Assembly: GCA_029298735.1 (NCBI GenBank)
Contig: JANSLP010000180.1
Location: forward strand, 1-64,000
Reading direction: 5' to 3'
DNA: 64,000 bases
Source: Ophiostoma sp. CBS 140.51
Lineage: Eukaryota > Ascomycota > Sordariomycetes > Ophiostomatales > Ophiostomataceae
In this document: positions 46,588 to 59,248 of the stretch, piece by piece
Layout: each line of letters starts with the position of its first letter
Numbering within the stretch: position 1 is the first letter of the stretch
Notes under the pieces: model-generated
What the model was told of the DNA's origin: nothing
Seen by the model: the letters and a program-made list of their open reading frames with translations, nothing else
Database searches by the model: none
Position numbers and translations under genes: made by a program

Positions 46588-48876
46588 CTACCCAATGGCG
46601 CGTCCAATCGTCCCCAAGTGCTGAAGACTACTGCTGCGGCGCTCATGCACAATGGGCGGGCTATCTGCCATGTGTGGTCGCGGGGGTGACAGGCCGCCAA
46701 GGAGCGGGCCGTCGCTGTCGTCGGATGCTCCCGCAGCTTCCGTCCCGCCGCCGCTAAAAACCCGTGGCGGGACTGACGACGACGACGCCGACGACGCGGA
46801 TGCCAGGGTGGATGACGAGGACGCCTCCCGCGGCTGCTTTTCCTGATGCAGATACTCGTGGTACATGCTGTGGCTGCTGTGGCGGCTAATATTCTCACTG
46901 CCACCGTTGTTGAGGCTTGGTCTTGTCGACACAGGCAGCGGCGGTACCGGCAACTGCTTGTGGAGAATGGATGTCGGCGACTGCTGAGGCGGTGTCAATG
47001 CTTGCGGGCGGTACATAGACTGATACTGCACCACGGACGGACGCCGTTGGTGCGACATTTGTCCAAAGGACTGGTTGAGGGGTACCTCGGACCCGGCATA
47101 GCTGACAGTGCTGCAGCTCCGTGCACTCCGAGTGCGAGCGTGCCAGTACGCAGCGCTATTGCTATTACTGGCAGTGCTACTATTGCCCGGTGGGGACGGG
47201 ATGTTGCTACTACCGCTGGCACTATGTGAGTTCCGCCGCGGTGGGAAGATGATACCAGCACCGCCGGTTGCAGATGCGGCTGTCGCTGCTGCCGTTGCCG
47301 AGGGGCTTCCCGTGGCAGGAGGCATCTTCAGCAGCCGAGATGGCAGGCGCTTGGGTGTCGGCAAAAAGGACGGGTCGCCAGGAACAGTCTCGTCCGTGAG
47401 GCCGGCCCGAGAGTTTGGCGCACGAGCATGCTGGAGAGCTGTCGGCGGAGTAGATGGGGAGGTGAGAGCTTGTGAGAAGAGGTATTCACGGTCCTGGTCG
47501 AAACTGAACCGGCCAGCCATACCGCATGACGCAGGGTAGCCGAATGACATGGAGCGGGTGGATCGAGGCGAAAACTCCTCTGACCGTCGATACAGGGGCA
47601 CATTCTGCTGTTGTTGCTGCAGATAGTTGATAGCAGCAGCTCCTGCGGCAGTGGCTGCCGGTGGTACTGACATGCCAGGGATCGGAGGGAAGCCGGTTGT
47701 TGACGATGCAGAGCCGGGCGGGCCTGGATATGGCTGTGGCGGATCTTTGTAAATGATCACATTAGACGGGGTCTTCTTGGGCGGAGGAAGAGGCTTCGCG
47801 TCCAAGGCAGCAGCACCGCCATTAAAGATGGCCGAGCTGTCTAGGCTGGCGCACCGATCCGGGTAGCTCTCTGCGCGTGGCCGTGATTGATCCCGTCTTT
47901 GCACTGTGGCTCCTGCACCCAGGGCACTGGCTGATAAAAGCGGCGGAGAGTCTAGGTCATTGTTACCCCTAGTAGACACACCGAACAGCCCTGATGGGCC
48001 CTTCTCATTCTCACTGGCCTCGGCCTCGGGCAGGCCTCGTGCTCCTTTCCATGTTTCAATCTCGTCGTCGTCAATCGGCGAGATGCCCCTGGGAAAGAAG
48101 GAGCCGCCTCTTCTCTGGCGGTAGCGGCAGCAAATAAATACCAAGCCGGCCACTGCCACAATACCGACAACAGAGAGAACACTGCTCAAGATTACGACTG
48201 TCGTCCTATTCGTGAGGCTGCTGTTGCTGTCTGAGGCTGACGATGCCCCAGAGGAGGTGGGCAGTGCCGAGAAGCCGGTGGGGGTGTCAGACATCGTGAT
48301 GAGGGTCCCGGTGGAACTGCCACCCTGCGCAGACATAGTGGACGTAGATACCATGTCTGTGACGGGGGAAGTGATCATTTCTGTCGTGGAAGCAACCGAG
48401 GTCTGAACGGCCACAAGCGTTGTCGAGGCGGTGGACACGGGTGTTGCTGAAGGTTCGCCAGTCGTCGACACTGGTGGAGGTGGCGGCGGCGGCCCTACAG
48501 CCGTGGCAGATGCCACGGGTGCTGTTGCTGGTGCAGAAGTTCGGCAGCCAAAATAAGTAACACCCTGTGGACAGTAATATGAATAAAAGTTACCGCCCCC
48601 GTATGAGGTGGGCCATGAAGAGAAAGACGGCCAGAAGAAGCTCCGTGGGTCCAGGCGGTCGTCGATGATAATGGTAGGTTGCGGCGGTGTATCCGACACA
48701 ACAGAAGACAAGGGTGAAGAGAAAGACGAAATAAACAAAGAAGAAGAAGGAAAAGAAGTGGAAGAAGATGGAGAAGAAATAAAAGAAGAACGGGATGAGA
48801 AGGCTTTTGACAAGGCAGCTGCAGTAGTAGAGGAAGACGAAGGAGCAGCTGCCACGTTAGATATGGTCGGCGGCAT
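46588..48876 (-). CDS. Ser/Thr-rich single-pass membrane protein
   Basis: 762 residues from the ATG at 48876; the open frame continues a little further but only from a GTG. Residues 1-60 are Ser-rich with no clear cleaved signal peptide. A distinctive segment follows: DRLDPRSFFWPSFSSWPTSY, GGGNFYSYYCPQGVTYFGC, with paired cysteines. A proline run and a Thr/Ser-rich stalk then lead to one transmembrane helix at about residues 223-247 (TVVILSSVLSVVGIVAVAGL), followed by CCRYRQRRGG as a stop-transfer signal. The cytoplasmic part (about 510 residues) is Pro/Ser/Ala-rich with many SP and RRxS sites, ending SSSLQHLGTIGRAIG. The layout (O-glycosylatable stalk, one helix, long disordered tail) resembles fungal wall-stress sensors, but I see no WSC domain. 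Function is unknown. The frame has no obvious intron. Confidence 0.75.
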   Translation of the reverse strand: MPPTISNVAAAPSSSSTTAAALSKAFSSRSSFISSPSSSTSFPSSSLFISSFSSPLSSVVSDTPPQPTIIIDDRLDPRSFFWPSFSSWPTSYGGGNFYSYYCPQGVTYFGCRTSAPATAPVASATAVGPPPPPPPVSTTGEPSATPVSTASTTLVAVQTSVASTTEMITSPVTDMVSTSTMSAQGGSSTGTLITMSDTPTGFSALPTSSGASSASDSNSSLTNRTTVVILSSVLSVVGIVAVAGLVFICCRYRQRRGGSFFPRGISPIDDDEIETWKGARGLPEAEASENEKGPSGLFGVSTRGNNDLDSPPLLSASALGAGATVQRRDQSRPRAESYPDRCASLDSSAIFNGGAAALDAKPLPPPKKTPSNVIIYKDPPQPYPGPPGSASSTTGFPPIPGMSVPPAATAAGAAAINYLQQQQQNVPLYRRSEEFSPRSTRSMSFGYPASCGMAGRFSFDQDREYLFSQALTSPSTPPTALQHARAPNSRAGLTDETVPGDPSFLPTPKRLPSRLLKMPPATGSPSATAAATAASATGGAGIIFPPRRNSHSASGSSNIPSPPGNSSTASNSNSAAYWHARTRSARSCSTVSYAGSEVPLNQSFGQMSHQRRPSVVQYQSMYRPQALTPPQQSPTSILHKQLPVPPLPVSTRPSLNNGGSENISRHSSHSMYHEYLHQEKQPREASSSSTLASASSASSSSVPPRVFSGGGTEAAGASDDSDGPLLGGLSPPRPHMADSPPIVHERRSSSLQHLGTIGRAIG

Positions 48877-51800
48877 GGGGGCGGGGAGGAGAGTACAAGG
48901 TGGAGGAGTAACATATAAGTGGGCAGATGTAGATGGATGCTCCACTGAATGAGTGAGAGAATGCAGTAGAAGTTGATAGTGAGAAAAAAAGAAAGAGGTC
49001 AGGGAAAGGGGGGTTAGGAGGGAAAAGGGCAGGGATCGTCAGAACGCCATTGGGACAGAGGGGGGGTGGTCTACATGGCCCGCTCTGTGGGCGTGTTGAT
49101 AAACTGCAACTAAGACCAGAGAGGAGACGAGAATTCAAGGAAGTTGCAAAATGTGAACGAGAATGAGAGACAGAGAAGGCTGAAATAGAAAAAAAAACGA
49201 CAGAAGAAACAGTAAGTAGGATGTGGTAACGAAATTGCATGGAGAGGCGAGCTTAGAAACGATATCGAGTGTCGGGTACGAGCTATCTCCTTTTCAAAAT
49301 GGGCATAACCGAAGCAACAAAACAAATAATGAAAGAAACGACAGAAAGAAAAAAAATGAAGAGCAAAAGGGCTTGCAAAGGGTCAAGGCGGGGAGAGGGA
49401 TATAAGTAAGATACAATTTCAAAGTTTATATGTATGTGTAGTTTGGGGGCGGGTTCAACAAGACGTACGTGGGTGCCTGCCCGCACGAAGACAGATGCTA
49501 GGGGCATGGAGACAGGGGAGGCTGATTTGCGGGAGGAGAAAGAGAGAGATAGAGATCGGAAAGTTTGAATACCGACCGGGGAGAGGAATCAGCACAAGGT
49601 TTACGACGTGAGATAGTATCGTGATATCCTAGCGGCCGCGGCCAGCACAAGCTCTTTGAGCGCGGATCGCGCAAAAAACAAGACGCGCGTGGGAGAAGTG
49701 AATATACCGTGCCAGGTAACATGTAGATTGCCGCTGCTCAACCGGGAGGCGGGAGATGTGTGGGCGGTGCTGTTGCACGGGCCCTGTGTTATATTGAAAT
49801 AGACACACACACGAAGCAGAAGAGGGCGGGGAGAAGAGGGTACTGTGTAGAATGCATAAAATAGGTGTAAAAGGTGAAGACAAAAAATGTAGCACGAGAG
49901 CAAGGAGAGCTGGACCTCACACCCACCTTTGTTCTCCTGTCAATGGACGAAGTATTTTGCGCGAGCAGCCAAGGAGAATTTCTCGCAGACCCATGGTGCT
50001 TCTCTTGTGCCATGTAGGAGCGGGACCAAAAACAGAAACAAGTGCATGACGAGATACGAACGGCAAGCGGACAGGGTTGTATTGTACAAAAGGTTGTACA
50101 TATGTACATTCAGAGATAGACGCGGGAGCGAACAAGAAAGCAAGGGAAACAGGGAAACAAGAAAACCATGTCTGGTTGGAAACAGATGGGGGGATCACCG
50201 TGCGCGCGAAGCTTCGGAGGCAGAGTGCAAAGAAGCTGAAAGGGGAAAGGCTGTGGGGATGCGTTGATACGTCGTCAGGCCGTGAAGTGGTGGGAGGTGA
50301 TGTAGGTGAAAAAGAAAAGAGGGTGTCGTCAGTGGAGGAGGGCAGAATGGCGTTCACTGCGGGCTCTTTCCACTTGTGGCCAGGAACAGCTCCACAGGCG
50401 TTCTTGACAGGGGTTGTGAGCTACAGGGGGCGTGGACGGCATGTGGGGATTTGATTTCACCCCCCTGCAGCTATTGTAAATGGGGGAAGGAGCGAGGGAG
50501 CAATGGAGGTGGAAGGGGAAAGACCACAAAGAGGACGTGAGAAAGGAAGGAAAGAGAAGTAGGTACTGGGCAGATCGCAGTACACACATCGAAGTGGGAA
50601 CTGGGCACAGCAGCAGGCAGAGGAAACCTTGATTATGCTGCGGGTGTGACTGGACAGAAGGCGGTGACCAGCCGTTTGAGAACATGGATCAACGACGTTG
50701 ATGCTGTGGCTGCTCTCCTAAATCGAAACGATTACAGCCGGTACTGGCGGCCGTTGACTTTGAGGTGCGTTTGTCCTTGCTTGGTCTGATTCTTGCCTTC
50801 TTTTTCCACGCAATGTTTCTACTGCCTCTTCCTTTTTCTTTCCACGGCTTCTCTTGTTTGCTACCTCTTGTCTGCCTCTTGTCTTGCTCCGTTTCAACGG
50901 TCGATGGCTCGCAAACCAATAGCCCGCCCTTGGACATGGCTGTGATTACAGCGGAAAATAAAGGGGGGAAAATAGAGAGCCGTCAAGTTGGTCTCGCTAG
51001 TCAAGCCACAGCAGGTCAAATGCGAGTCAATACTCCGTATTCTTGCATGGAGTGCCCCGTAAGATGCAACAGAACCACAGTAGACAAGTACGTGTATCTA
51101 TTGCAGTGATGGATCGAAACAATGGTCGCCGAAAAGGCACAGATTGGGTGGGTGTCTGCCAGTTTCAGGAACAGAGCCAGACACTGCAGTGATTGGCCCG
51201 TCGATCAGCGGACAGACATGGCCTGCGCACCACCCGAGAATGGATCAGCGTGGTCGAGGGTGGCCAACGGGAGAGAAGGTTAACGGCGTGGGATCGGCAA
51301 GTCTACGACGTTCTGGTAAGTGGTTTCTCGCTCTTGGGCGGTTTTGTTCTGGTGCCATGGCCTCAAACACGAAATCGATAGTGTGTTCGACACGCAGCTC
51401 CAAGAGAATACGAGTACGGGAGCGAGGAGAGGACATGGGCAGATGGGCTTGGGGGATTGCCTTATCGAGCATGTTCAGATTTACTGTACAGAGGAGTGTT
51501 TTCACGACAGTTATTCCGTAGTTGGAGTTGGAGAGACCTCGACCGGGGATTTAAAAGGTTGTGTTTCTTTGTGTTTTTTGTTCTTCAGTTTGGTAAAACC
51601 CGGTTGTCAATTCTTCTCGAGTTTGATGTCTTATTGTACAAAGTCGAGGAAATGATTTGCTGAAAAGACGACTAAAGAAACAAGCTGCAGGTCCGAGGAA
51701 ATGGTTGCCATCCAGCCAGCCACAATCTGACCGCTGAGACACACTAGGGAAGCCGTTGACAAGCTGTCCAGTCTCGCCAGTGTTCCTGCGCAAGTCCTCA

Positions 51801-54800
51801 GTCCTCCTGCCTGTTGTTTCGACGGCGTGTCTGGCGTCACGGCCCCGCTACGTTAGGCCATGCTCGGCAGAAGGAACTGCGGTCAAGTGTCAACGACGGC
51901 GCAACAGCGCGCACTAGTCCGCCTGTACCTTGCACTAACCGATGGCACCAAAACTACAAGAGGCGATTTTACATGAGGAAGAAGCATCCAGGTACGACGT
52001 AATACTCTTAAATACTATACACTCACTCACACAGTACACTGTAGGGTATCCTTTTTGGCTTACAGTATGCAGCATGTTGTATCACTTGTGCTGTAATTAA
52101 ATGCAGGCACTTACCCCATTCTTGTGCGTTGAAGTATGCAACAGGCATCAGATGGCCTCTCCACAACAGCAGGTCTTCAGAGCTGGTGCCCATCGTACAT
52201 ACTGAGATACAGTTGTACGAATGGGCCTTTTTTTCTAGACCTCGTCCAATGCAACTCGCATTAAGTTGAAAGAGATGCGCACACTTAAAATACGGTGAAG
52301 CTCTGAGGCCCCCAATCACACCCAATCACACCTTTATTTTTGACCTGTCAGGCCAGAGGAGCCAACATCCTCCTGTCCTCCAGAAAGCGGAAACTAAATG
52401 AGTGAAAAAGAAACGACACAAAAAAGGGCTCACATTTTCGTTCACATCTTCGTTCACCGCTCTTGGCCAGCCAGCCCACGCCCTGGTCGGCCCAGCCGAC
52501 TGTGTATCTCCCCTGTTCTTTCCTGCTTTGCTGGTGTCCTCCCCACCTGTCGTCCTGCAGCCTTCCTGCTGGCTGACTCTTAGCGTGTTTTACTTGGAGG
52601 AGCTTGCTGTCCAGCCAAAGTATGGCTAGAGCCGCCTGAAACGGCAGAAACAAGAGCCTGGAAAATGCGTGGACCGCCCCTATTGGTTTGTTCAACTAGC
52701 CCAATCATCCCAGTCCCAGGCCAGGCCAGGCCAGGCCCGCCCCGGTGCGTTGCGGCACACGAAAAAAAGGTGGGAAAAGATACCGCACCTAAGACAGCCA
52801 AGACAACCCACGAAAGAAAACGAGAAAGAAGATTTTGAAGAAAGAAAAAGGTGTGTAGCTACGAGGTCGGTGTGAAGCGATATGAACGAGCAGCCCGCTC
52901 ACTGTCAACTCACAAAAAGACTGTACCTTGTAAACTTGCCCAGAAAAAAAGTGTCTCACTCCCAAGGACCGGCCGCCCACATCGAGAAGTCATGGACAAC
53001 GCAAGGGAGACTTGAGCAATAACGGCCTCTATGGTGACAGCCTCCAGATGAAGCGACGATCTTTTTTTTCTTTTCTTTTCTTCTTTAATTGACTGGCACT
53101 GTTCTTGAGCAGCAGTCTTCTTTCTCCCTTCTTAGGAGTATTCCACGCTCTGGCGTCTCCGCTGGCTCTATTTTTACCATATCGCGGACAGCGTGCTCAC
53201 ACAGAATCCTCGCCGTGCGTTACTGTCACAATCATGGCGTACCACGCGGATCGCCCTCGGCTTTCCCTATCCTGTTTTCTAATTCTCATCTTACCTCACT
53301 AAAGCTCGATGCCAGCCCTTTGTGTCTCTATGTGTTTTCAAAGCAAAGAAACACCCATCCTAAAGTAATTTGAAAACACAGTCTCCGGAGGGATCTGCCG
53401 CTCCTCGGTCCCGACCTTATGCGATTCCAAGATCTCTCTCTCTTAGCCATGAATTTTGTGTAAATATGTATTAGTACGCTTGATCTCATACGGAGTACAA
53501 TACGGAGTCTCTCAATGACGGAATGGGCGAGCATAGGTGCTTGCGAATCCTCCGCAGATGGCGTGAAAACTCTGCCAGGGTTACAGGGACCGGGGCAGCT
53601 GGTGATGATGTGTACCTCTTCATAGTATGAAAAGGAAACTACGAGGCTACAAAGTGTGTATCACGACATGCTACCCCGTATATCGTATCCTTCCTGGCAT
53701 TGTGTCGCAGCTTCCTCTCCGCTCTGACAGCTGGACAGGCCTCAGGCTGGGCGATCGATTCCTGTACGTGGCGAACAAGTCTCGACTAATTCAGTACACC
53801 CCAAGAGTGCGAGCATGAGGGAGGCCGGGACACCGAGATCGGCATCGTCATTTAGTCTTTGATTTTATTCCTCTCCTATTCTTCTATCATTTTTGACTTT
53901 TTTCTTCTTCTTTCACAATCGACTTCCTACCGCTCCTGCATCTTGTTTCTATTCTTATTTATCCACTTGGCCTTTCCCGCCGTGGTCACAGCACCTGTGC
54001 ATGATATGTGTACGTGCGAGATGGACGGGCAGAGCGGGCGCATTAAAGATGCTCGAGCGTGCAGAATTTGCAGAATCTGTTCTCAGATATAACACAGAAG
54101 ATGCGCCCTGCACGAACTCACAGCATCACGTTCGCTCCATCCGCGCCTATCGAAATGCTACTTTACCCTTCGGGCGCATATCAGGGTTAGACGATTCACA
54201 TCCGCGTTTGATAAATCTAAAATAGTTTGGGGTTTCTCGACGCCCCTCCTGCATGTCGCGTCAATCTGCGAGAGAAGCGCTGGTCGAGCACGTTTTGAGC
54301 CGCCATATCCTATATTGGGACGTCTCGGCATCGAGCGGCAATCACATCGACCATACGAGTCGTTAGTAATCTTATAAGCCTGTTTCGTTTCCTGCGTCTC
54401 CGGCTCCGTTGGCAGAGTACATAGATTGTGTTCATAGAGATATTGTCCCCTTGCTGTTGTGCGAAATGTGACGCCCAATACTGGCACCTCCACGGGCTTC
54501 TACCACACATTGTGCCGAAGTAAGGAGGGAGGAAGGAATGGGGGAGACAACTCTGTATCAATTAGTATAAACCATCCACACGTGTTTTCCGAAGTGATCT
54601 CACTGCAAATAAGAAACATACAAGCCTTCAAACTAAGCCACTCGAGAGAACCACTTGCGCGGTTCATACCCAGCGAGAAAGCAAATTAGGAATGCAAAGG
54701 CCAAAAGGCTCGCGCACCAACGCCAGGTTGCTCTCATACAAGTGGCGCGCGTGGGCAGATGAGAGACGCATATAGAAAGATCTGCCGGCGACCAGACTGT

Positions 54801-55002
54801 TGTGATTGCCATGCTATGTACTGTTTAGAAACCTCCATTTACCCAAATATCACAAAAAAAAAGTAGTATTATTTATTCTAGTACAATCGCATACATTACA
54901 CTCCGAAGAAAACAAACACATAGAAAGTGGCCTCATCCCCTTTTCGGGAAGCCGACCCGGTCCACAACCTCTACCCTCACGTCCACCGTACTCTTACAGA
55001 GC
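48877..55002. other. 6.1 kb gene-poor region
   Basis: The first 1.7 kb is purine-rich on the + strand, as expected for a pyrimidine-rich leader of the membrane protein gene to its left. Farther right the sequence is mixed. It holds a CCAGG tandem at about 52,718-52,737 and copies of TACGGAGTA or its complement at 51,031 and 53,489. A short protein-like frame (TMGTSSEDLLLWRGHLMP) at about 52,110-52,195 on the minus strand ends at a splice-donor-like GTAAGT, but I could not extend it. No gene is supported. Confidence 0.4.
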
Positions 55003-56300
55003 TTAGGCGCGCAGAAGCTTGGCGGCAAACTTCTCAATAAGCTCCTCCGTCGGGAAGCTCAGCTCCTCGAGCTTCTGGGCGTAAGGGGTCGGCACCTCGG
55101 CACCAGTAATGCGCTGGGCGGGAGCATCAAGGTAGTCGAAAGCGTACTCCATGGTCAGGGCCAGAATCTCAGCACCAACACCAAAGGCCGGGTAGCCAGA
55201 CTCGACGCAGATAAGACGGTGGGTCTTCTTCACGGACTTGACAATGGCATCAATGTCCAGGGGCTTGACGGAGCGCAGGTTGATGACCTCGGCCTCGATG
55301 CCGTAGTTCTTCTTCAGGTTCTCAGCCGCAACCAGGGTCTGGCCAACGCAGCGCGAGAGGGTGACCATGGTGAGATCCTTGCCGGCACGCTCAATCTTGG
55401 CCTTGCCGAAGGGAATGACAAAATCGTCCTTCTGGGCGGCCTCCGACATGGGGAAGGACTGGCCGTACATAAGCTCGTTCTCGAGAACAACAACGGGGTT
55501 GGGGTCGCGGATGGCAGCCTTCAGCAGGCCCTTGGCATCCTCGGCGCTCCAGGGGGAGACGACCTTGAGGCCGGGAATGCTGCCGTACCAGGCGCTGTAG
55601 TCCTGCGAGTGCTGGGCAGCAACACCGGCAGCAAAGCCGTTGGGACCGCGGAAGGTGATGTTGCAGGGCTGGATGCCACCAGACATATACAGGGTCTTAG
55701 CAGCCGAGTTGACAATCTGGTCAATGGCCTGCATGGCGAAGTTGAAGGTCATGAACTCGCACTGGTAAGGAGGAAATAAGAGGCAAAAGTCAGCAGCTGC
55801 GCACCAAAAGCCAAACAAACAAACCCGTGGGAAGAGAGAAGACAAAAGAGAGACAGAAAACAAGTCCACCTTCACAGAGGAAAACATACCACAGGGTGCA
55901 GGCCGCTCAGGGCAGCACCGACAGCAAGACCACAGAAGCCAGACTCGGTGATCGGTGTATCGATAATGCGCTTCTCACCGAAACGGTCGAGCAGGCCCTT
56001 GGTGACCTTGTACGCGCCGTTGTACTGCGCAACCTCTTCACCGAGCACGAAAACCTTGGGGTTCTGCTCAAGCTCCTCGGCAAGGGCCTCGTTCAGGGCC
56101 TCGCGCACCGTGTACTCCTTGGTACCAGCCGTCGACGCGTAGGATCTTGTCTGGGACGCGGACCAGCCGGCGGTCAGGGGGCGGGCGGCCTGCGACCGGA
56201 GTGTGTGGGAAGAGAACGGTGAGCGAACAGCCTTCGGGGCCGCCGTCCGGGAGGCGAGCGAGGCGGCCAGACGGCCAGCCGGGCGGATGCAGCGGGACAT
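55003..56300 (-). CDS. PDB1: Pyruvate dehydrogenase E1 component subunit beta, mitochondrial
   Basis: Two exons, 56300-55890 and 55761-55003, with a 128-bp intron (GTATGT donor, polypyrimidine tract, ACCAG acceptor). The joined frame reads [19 protein letters not shown], exactly the expected junction. The product is 389 residues. The N terminus ([20 protein letters not shown]) is a basic Ala/Arg/Ser presequence for mitochondrial import; the mature chain probably starts near [17 protein letters not shown]. Family hallmarks are [60 protein letters not shown], and the C-terminal domain [15 protein letters not shown] with [14 protein letters not shown]. Together with E1 alpha it decarboxylates pyruvate with thiamine diphosphate and feeds acetyl-CoA into the TCA cycle. 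Length and motifs are normal for the family. Confidence 0.96.
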
Positions 56301-57772
56301 GGTGAGAGAGAGTCGAAGGGGGTAGGTTAGGGAGGAAGAATGGCAAAACGAAAGGTCGAGGAGACGTGGGCGGGATCTCAGGGAGACGACGGTCTGGTCG
56401 AGGAGCAAAGAAAAGGGAGGAAAAAGAAGACGAAACGAGACGAGACGAAACGAAACGACGAAACGAACGAATGCTCAAGAGAATGCAATAGAGAGCAGAG
56501 CGGGAGTGCACGGCGATGCAATTGGGCGATGCGGGTGCAGGAGGCGATGGGCAAAAAAAAGACAGATACAAATGTCGTCGACGCAGAAAAAAAAGGGACA
56601 CTGGAGCAAGCAGGAGCAAAGCAGCGTGTAAGATAATACGGAGTTTCCCTCGCAGTGCTCGCTACGTATGCAGGCTGTCCTGCGAAAGGGGCCAATTGGC
56701 GTGCGCCAGACAGGGGTATGGGTGGGTCGCAGAGTGCGTTGTTAAGTTTTTTTTCTGTTATTGTCCGGTGTTGTTGGGGGAATTCTCGCTGGAAAGAGAG
56801 TCCTGCGCTCTCGGGGCGAAAAGCACCGACAGGCGGCGAGCTCTATCTGCCACAGGACACCAATCACGACGCGTGAAAAGAAACAAAGACCCACCCAATC
56901 CAACGAAATAATCAAAGAAATCGAAATAAAAACGGCCAGCACCCGCCCATAGCCGTCGCCAGCCACGCAAGGCCTAGCTAGCCCGCCGTTGTCGCACAGC
57001 GTTTGCGTGAATAACAATCGCTTCCTGCGCTTCCTGCGGTCAGCCCCTGGAACGGAACGAGACGGCTAGGCAAAGATAGCCAGGATAGCAGTCTTTTGAC
57101 GCAGCGGAGGAGCTCGGAGCTCCGTTGGACGGCCAGGTCCAGGTTCCATTGCAGCAGTACTGTCCGATTGTATAGGCATCTTCTGACCTCGAGATTGACC
57201 TGAGACTTGAGACCACGATGCAATGCTTGAAGCTTCGAGGAAACGTCTTTGGATGAGCCTTTGTTAGCCATCGGGTGACGGTGACCACTAACGATGGCGC
57301 TCGTGTGTCACTAGTTCTCCGAATCTCTCAGACACTGGTGGCAATAGTACAATCTGACAGGAGCATGTTCTCTCGAATCTTATCCTGTTGTATGCGTCGA
57401 CTTGCAGGAATCCATGCCTGGCCATGCCTAGCTATGCTTGTGATGCCAACCACTCCGGACTCCGGACTACAAATCACTTATGATGCAGGCTCGCTGTTCA
57501 CCTGCTCTCAGATCTTATTGGTCCCGAAGGCATGGTTTTGACTTTTCTTACATTGGTTTGTTTATATATTCGTTCATAGCCCTGTTATTTTTATGACCAC
57601 ACACCGTCTAGCCAAGTTTACACGTGAGATACCGCCGACAAGACCTCCTCATTATCTCGGCCACTCCTATCATCCAAAAGCGTTTCCCCCTCCGATCAGA
57701 GGTGTTTGTTCAGAGATTTTCCGCCTCTGCCCCGCCTCGGTAGGCCACCAATGCATCCCCGATGCTGACCCC
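56301..57772. other. 1.5 kb intergenic region
   Basis: Holds the PDB1 promoter and leader (repeated GACGAAACGA-like units at about 56,429-56,470) and the 3' flank of ERG6. A short Cys-rich coding-like fragment at 57,040-57,185 (minus) is listed separately. The rest shows nothing I can support. Confidence 0.4.
57040..57185 (-). pseudogene. Possible exon remnant of a Cys-rich protein
   Basis: The minus strand reads DAYTIGQYCCNGTWTWPSNG, a Ser-rich linker, KDCYPGYLCLAVSFRSRG and a stop at 57,040. Cys pairs with Trp/Asn/Gly neighbours look like the end of a small secreted domain. Upstream the frame loses protein character, although a GCTAAC branch-like element lies about 80 bp before it, so it might be a last exon or a relic. 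I recognise no family, and it could be chance. Confidence 0.2.
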
Positions 57773-59248
57773 TTAGTTTGCGGGCTTGCGTCCCACCATG
57801 AGGTACATTGGTGTGAAGAGGTTCGCACGCGCGCCAGCAACGAGGCTGTCACCGCCAACACTGAGCGCGTCAGCCGTCTTCCGCGTACCAGCCGGCGCAA
57901 GGCCGACCTTCTCCAGAATACCTGTCAGTCCGTGCATGAAGAAACGCGCCGTGTGCGTCATGCGCAGGATCGTGAACAGGTCGCCCCAGGTCTGCAGGTA
58001 CTTCATCTCGCCCGACAGAGGCCAATACCACGGCAGGGAGTCGTCGCGGGCCGCCAGATCCTCGTGTTCCAGGATCTCAAAGCCAACAGTCTTCATCGCC
58101 TCCAGGCCCTCCGAGATCTTGCACATGTTGGAGATACCGTTGCCGAGCTCAATGCCCAGACGGATGTCGCGGTGCTGAACGTTGTCGTTGTCGTACTCGT
58201 CGGTCATCAGCCACTCGTACACGCCGAAGACGCCGCCGGGCTTCAGCACACGGAAGATCTCGCCGTACACACCGTCGAGACGGGGGGCGTGCACCGTTGC
58301 CTCGATGGCATAAACCGCGTCGAAGGTGTTGTCGGGGAAAGACATTTGCTAAAGGAAGAGAAAGACAGGCGGTTAGTACGAAGGAGAGAAGAAACACTAG
58401 GAGGAAATGCGCCAGTATATGAGGCAACATTATGCCAACGGAGCTTGCTTACCATGAAATCACCCTTGACAAACTTCAGCTGGTTAGACAGCTTCTCCTT
58501 CACCGCATAGTGCGTAGCGCGCTCGATCTGGTAGTCGTTGTTGTTCAGACCCGTGATGTGCGCGCCGGTGAACTTGGCAATCTCACGTGCCGGACCGCCG
58601 ACACCGCAGCCGACATCGAGCACCTTCATGCCCTCGTTGATGCCAATTCTGTGGGCTAGGTAGTGCTCGTGGCGTGCGATAGCCTGGTAGAAAGGCTCGC
58701 CGATGGAGAAGCGGCAGAAGTGGAAGCTCTGGCCCCATCCGTACTCGTAAAGGTCGGTAGCAAGGTTGTAGTAGCTAGAAGCGAAGAACGCCAGGTTAGC
58801 AGAGTTCTAGGGGAAATGATGGGGTGATGACATTAAGGGGAGGCATCTGAACATACTGTCTGGTCAAGGTGGCATACTCCTTGGTGCGGGACTGTAGACA
58901 AGAAAGAAATTAGCAATCGTTAGGAACAGAAAACAAAATAAAAAAAGCGCGCCCAATTGCGACCTGTTCCCATCTACAACCTCGTCAAAGGCATCAACCC
59001 GGGATTCTGTCGCGCATTTCAGGGGTTCGTGAACATACCTCGCGGTCCTCCTTTGTCTCGGTCGCGGCATTCTTGTTGTCGAAGTGCTTGAAGTACTCGT
59101 CCACGGCCAGCTTCTTGGCCTCGCGATCCTTGGTGAACATAGCAGCAATGCCACCCTTGGCCTGCGACGAGGAGCCGTGCAAGGCCTTGTTGAAGTTAGC
59201 ATCGCGCTGGTGGTTCTCGGCCTCGAGGCCTTGTGTAGCGGCAGGCAT
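57773..59248 (-). CDS. ERG6: Sterol 24-C-methyltransferase (Erg6)
   Basis: Four exons: 59248-59039, 58891-58857 (only 35 bp), 58774-58453 and 58348-57773, with introns of 147, 82 and 104 bp. The product is 380 residues. The micro-exon encodes [11 protein letters not shown] and joins to [20 protein letters not shown], a signature block of the family. The S-adenosylmethionine-binding motif is at residues 133-142 ([10 protein letters not shown]), followed by [14 protein letters not shown] and [30 protein letters not shown] and [16 protein letters not shown] are further sterol-methyltransferase hallmarks. Erg6 adds a methyl group at C-24 of the sterol side chain in late ergosterol synthesis, on lipid droplets and ER. 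All motifs are intact. An array of CGTACTCG repeats lies 265-540 bp upstream. Confidence 0.96.

Noticed and set aside
52023..52325. Minus-strand frame with a protein-like segment around TSSEDLLLWRGHLMP
   Set aside because: Only about 28 codons look coding, and the donor-like GTAAGT has no acceptor giving a sensible downstream exon; too weak to call a gene.
57593..58510. 305-codon plus-strand frame opposite ERG6
   Set aside because: It is the antisense shadow of ERG6 exons, which carry the full set of family motifs on the minus strand.
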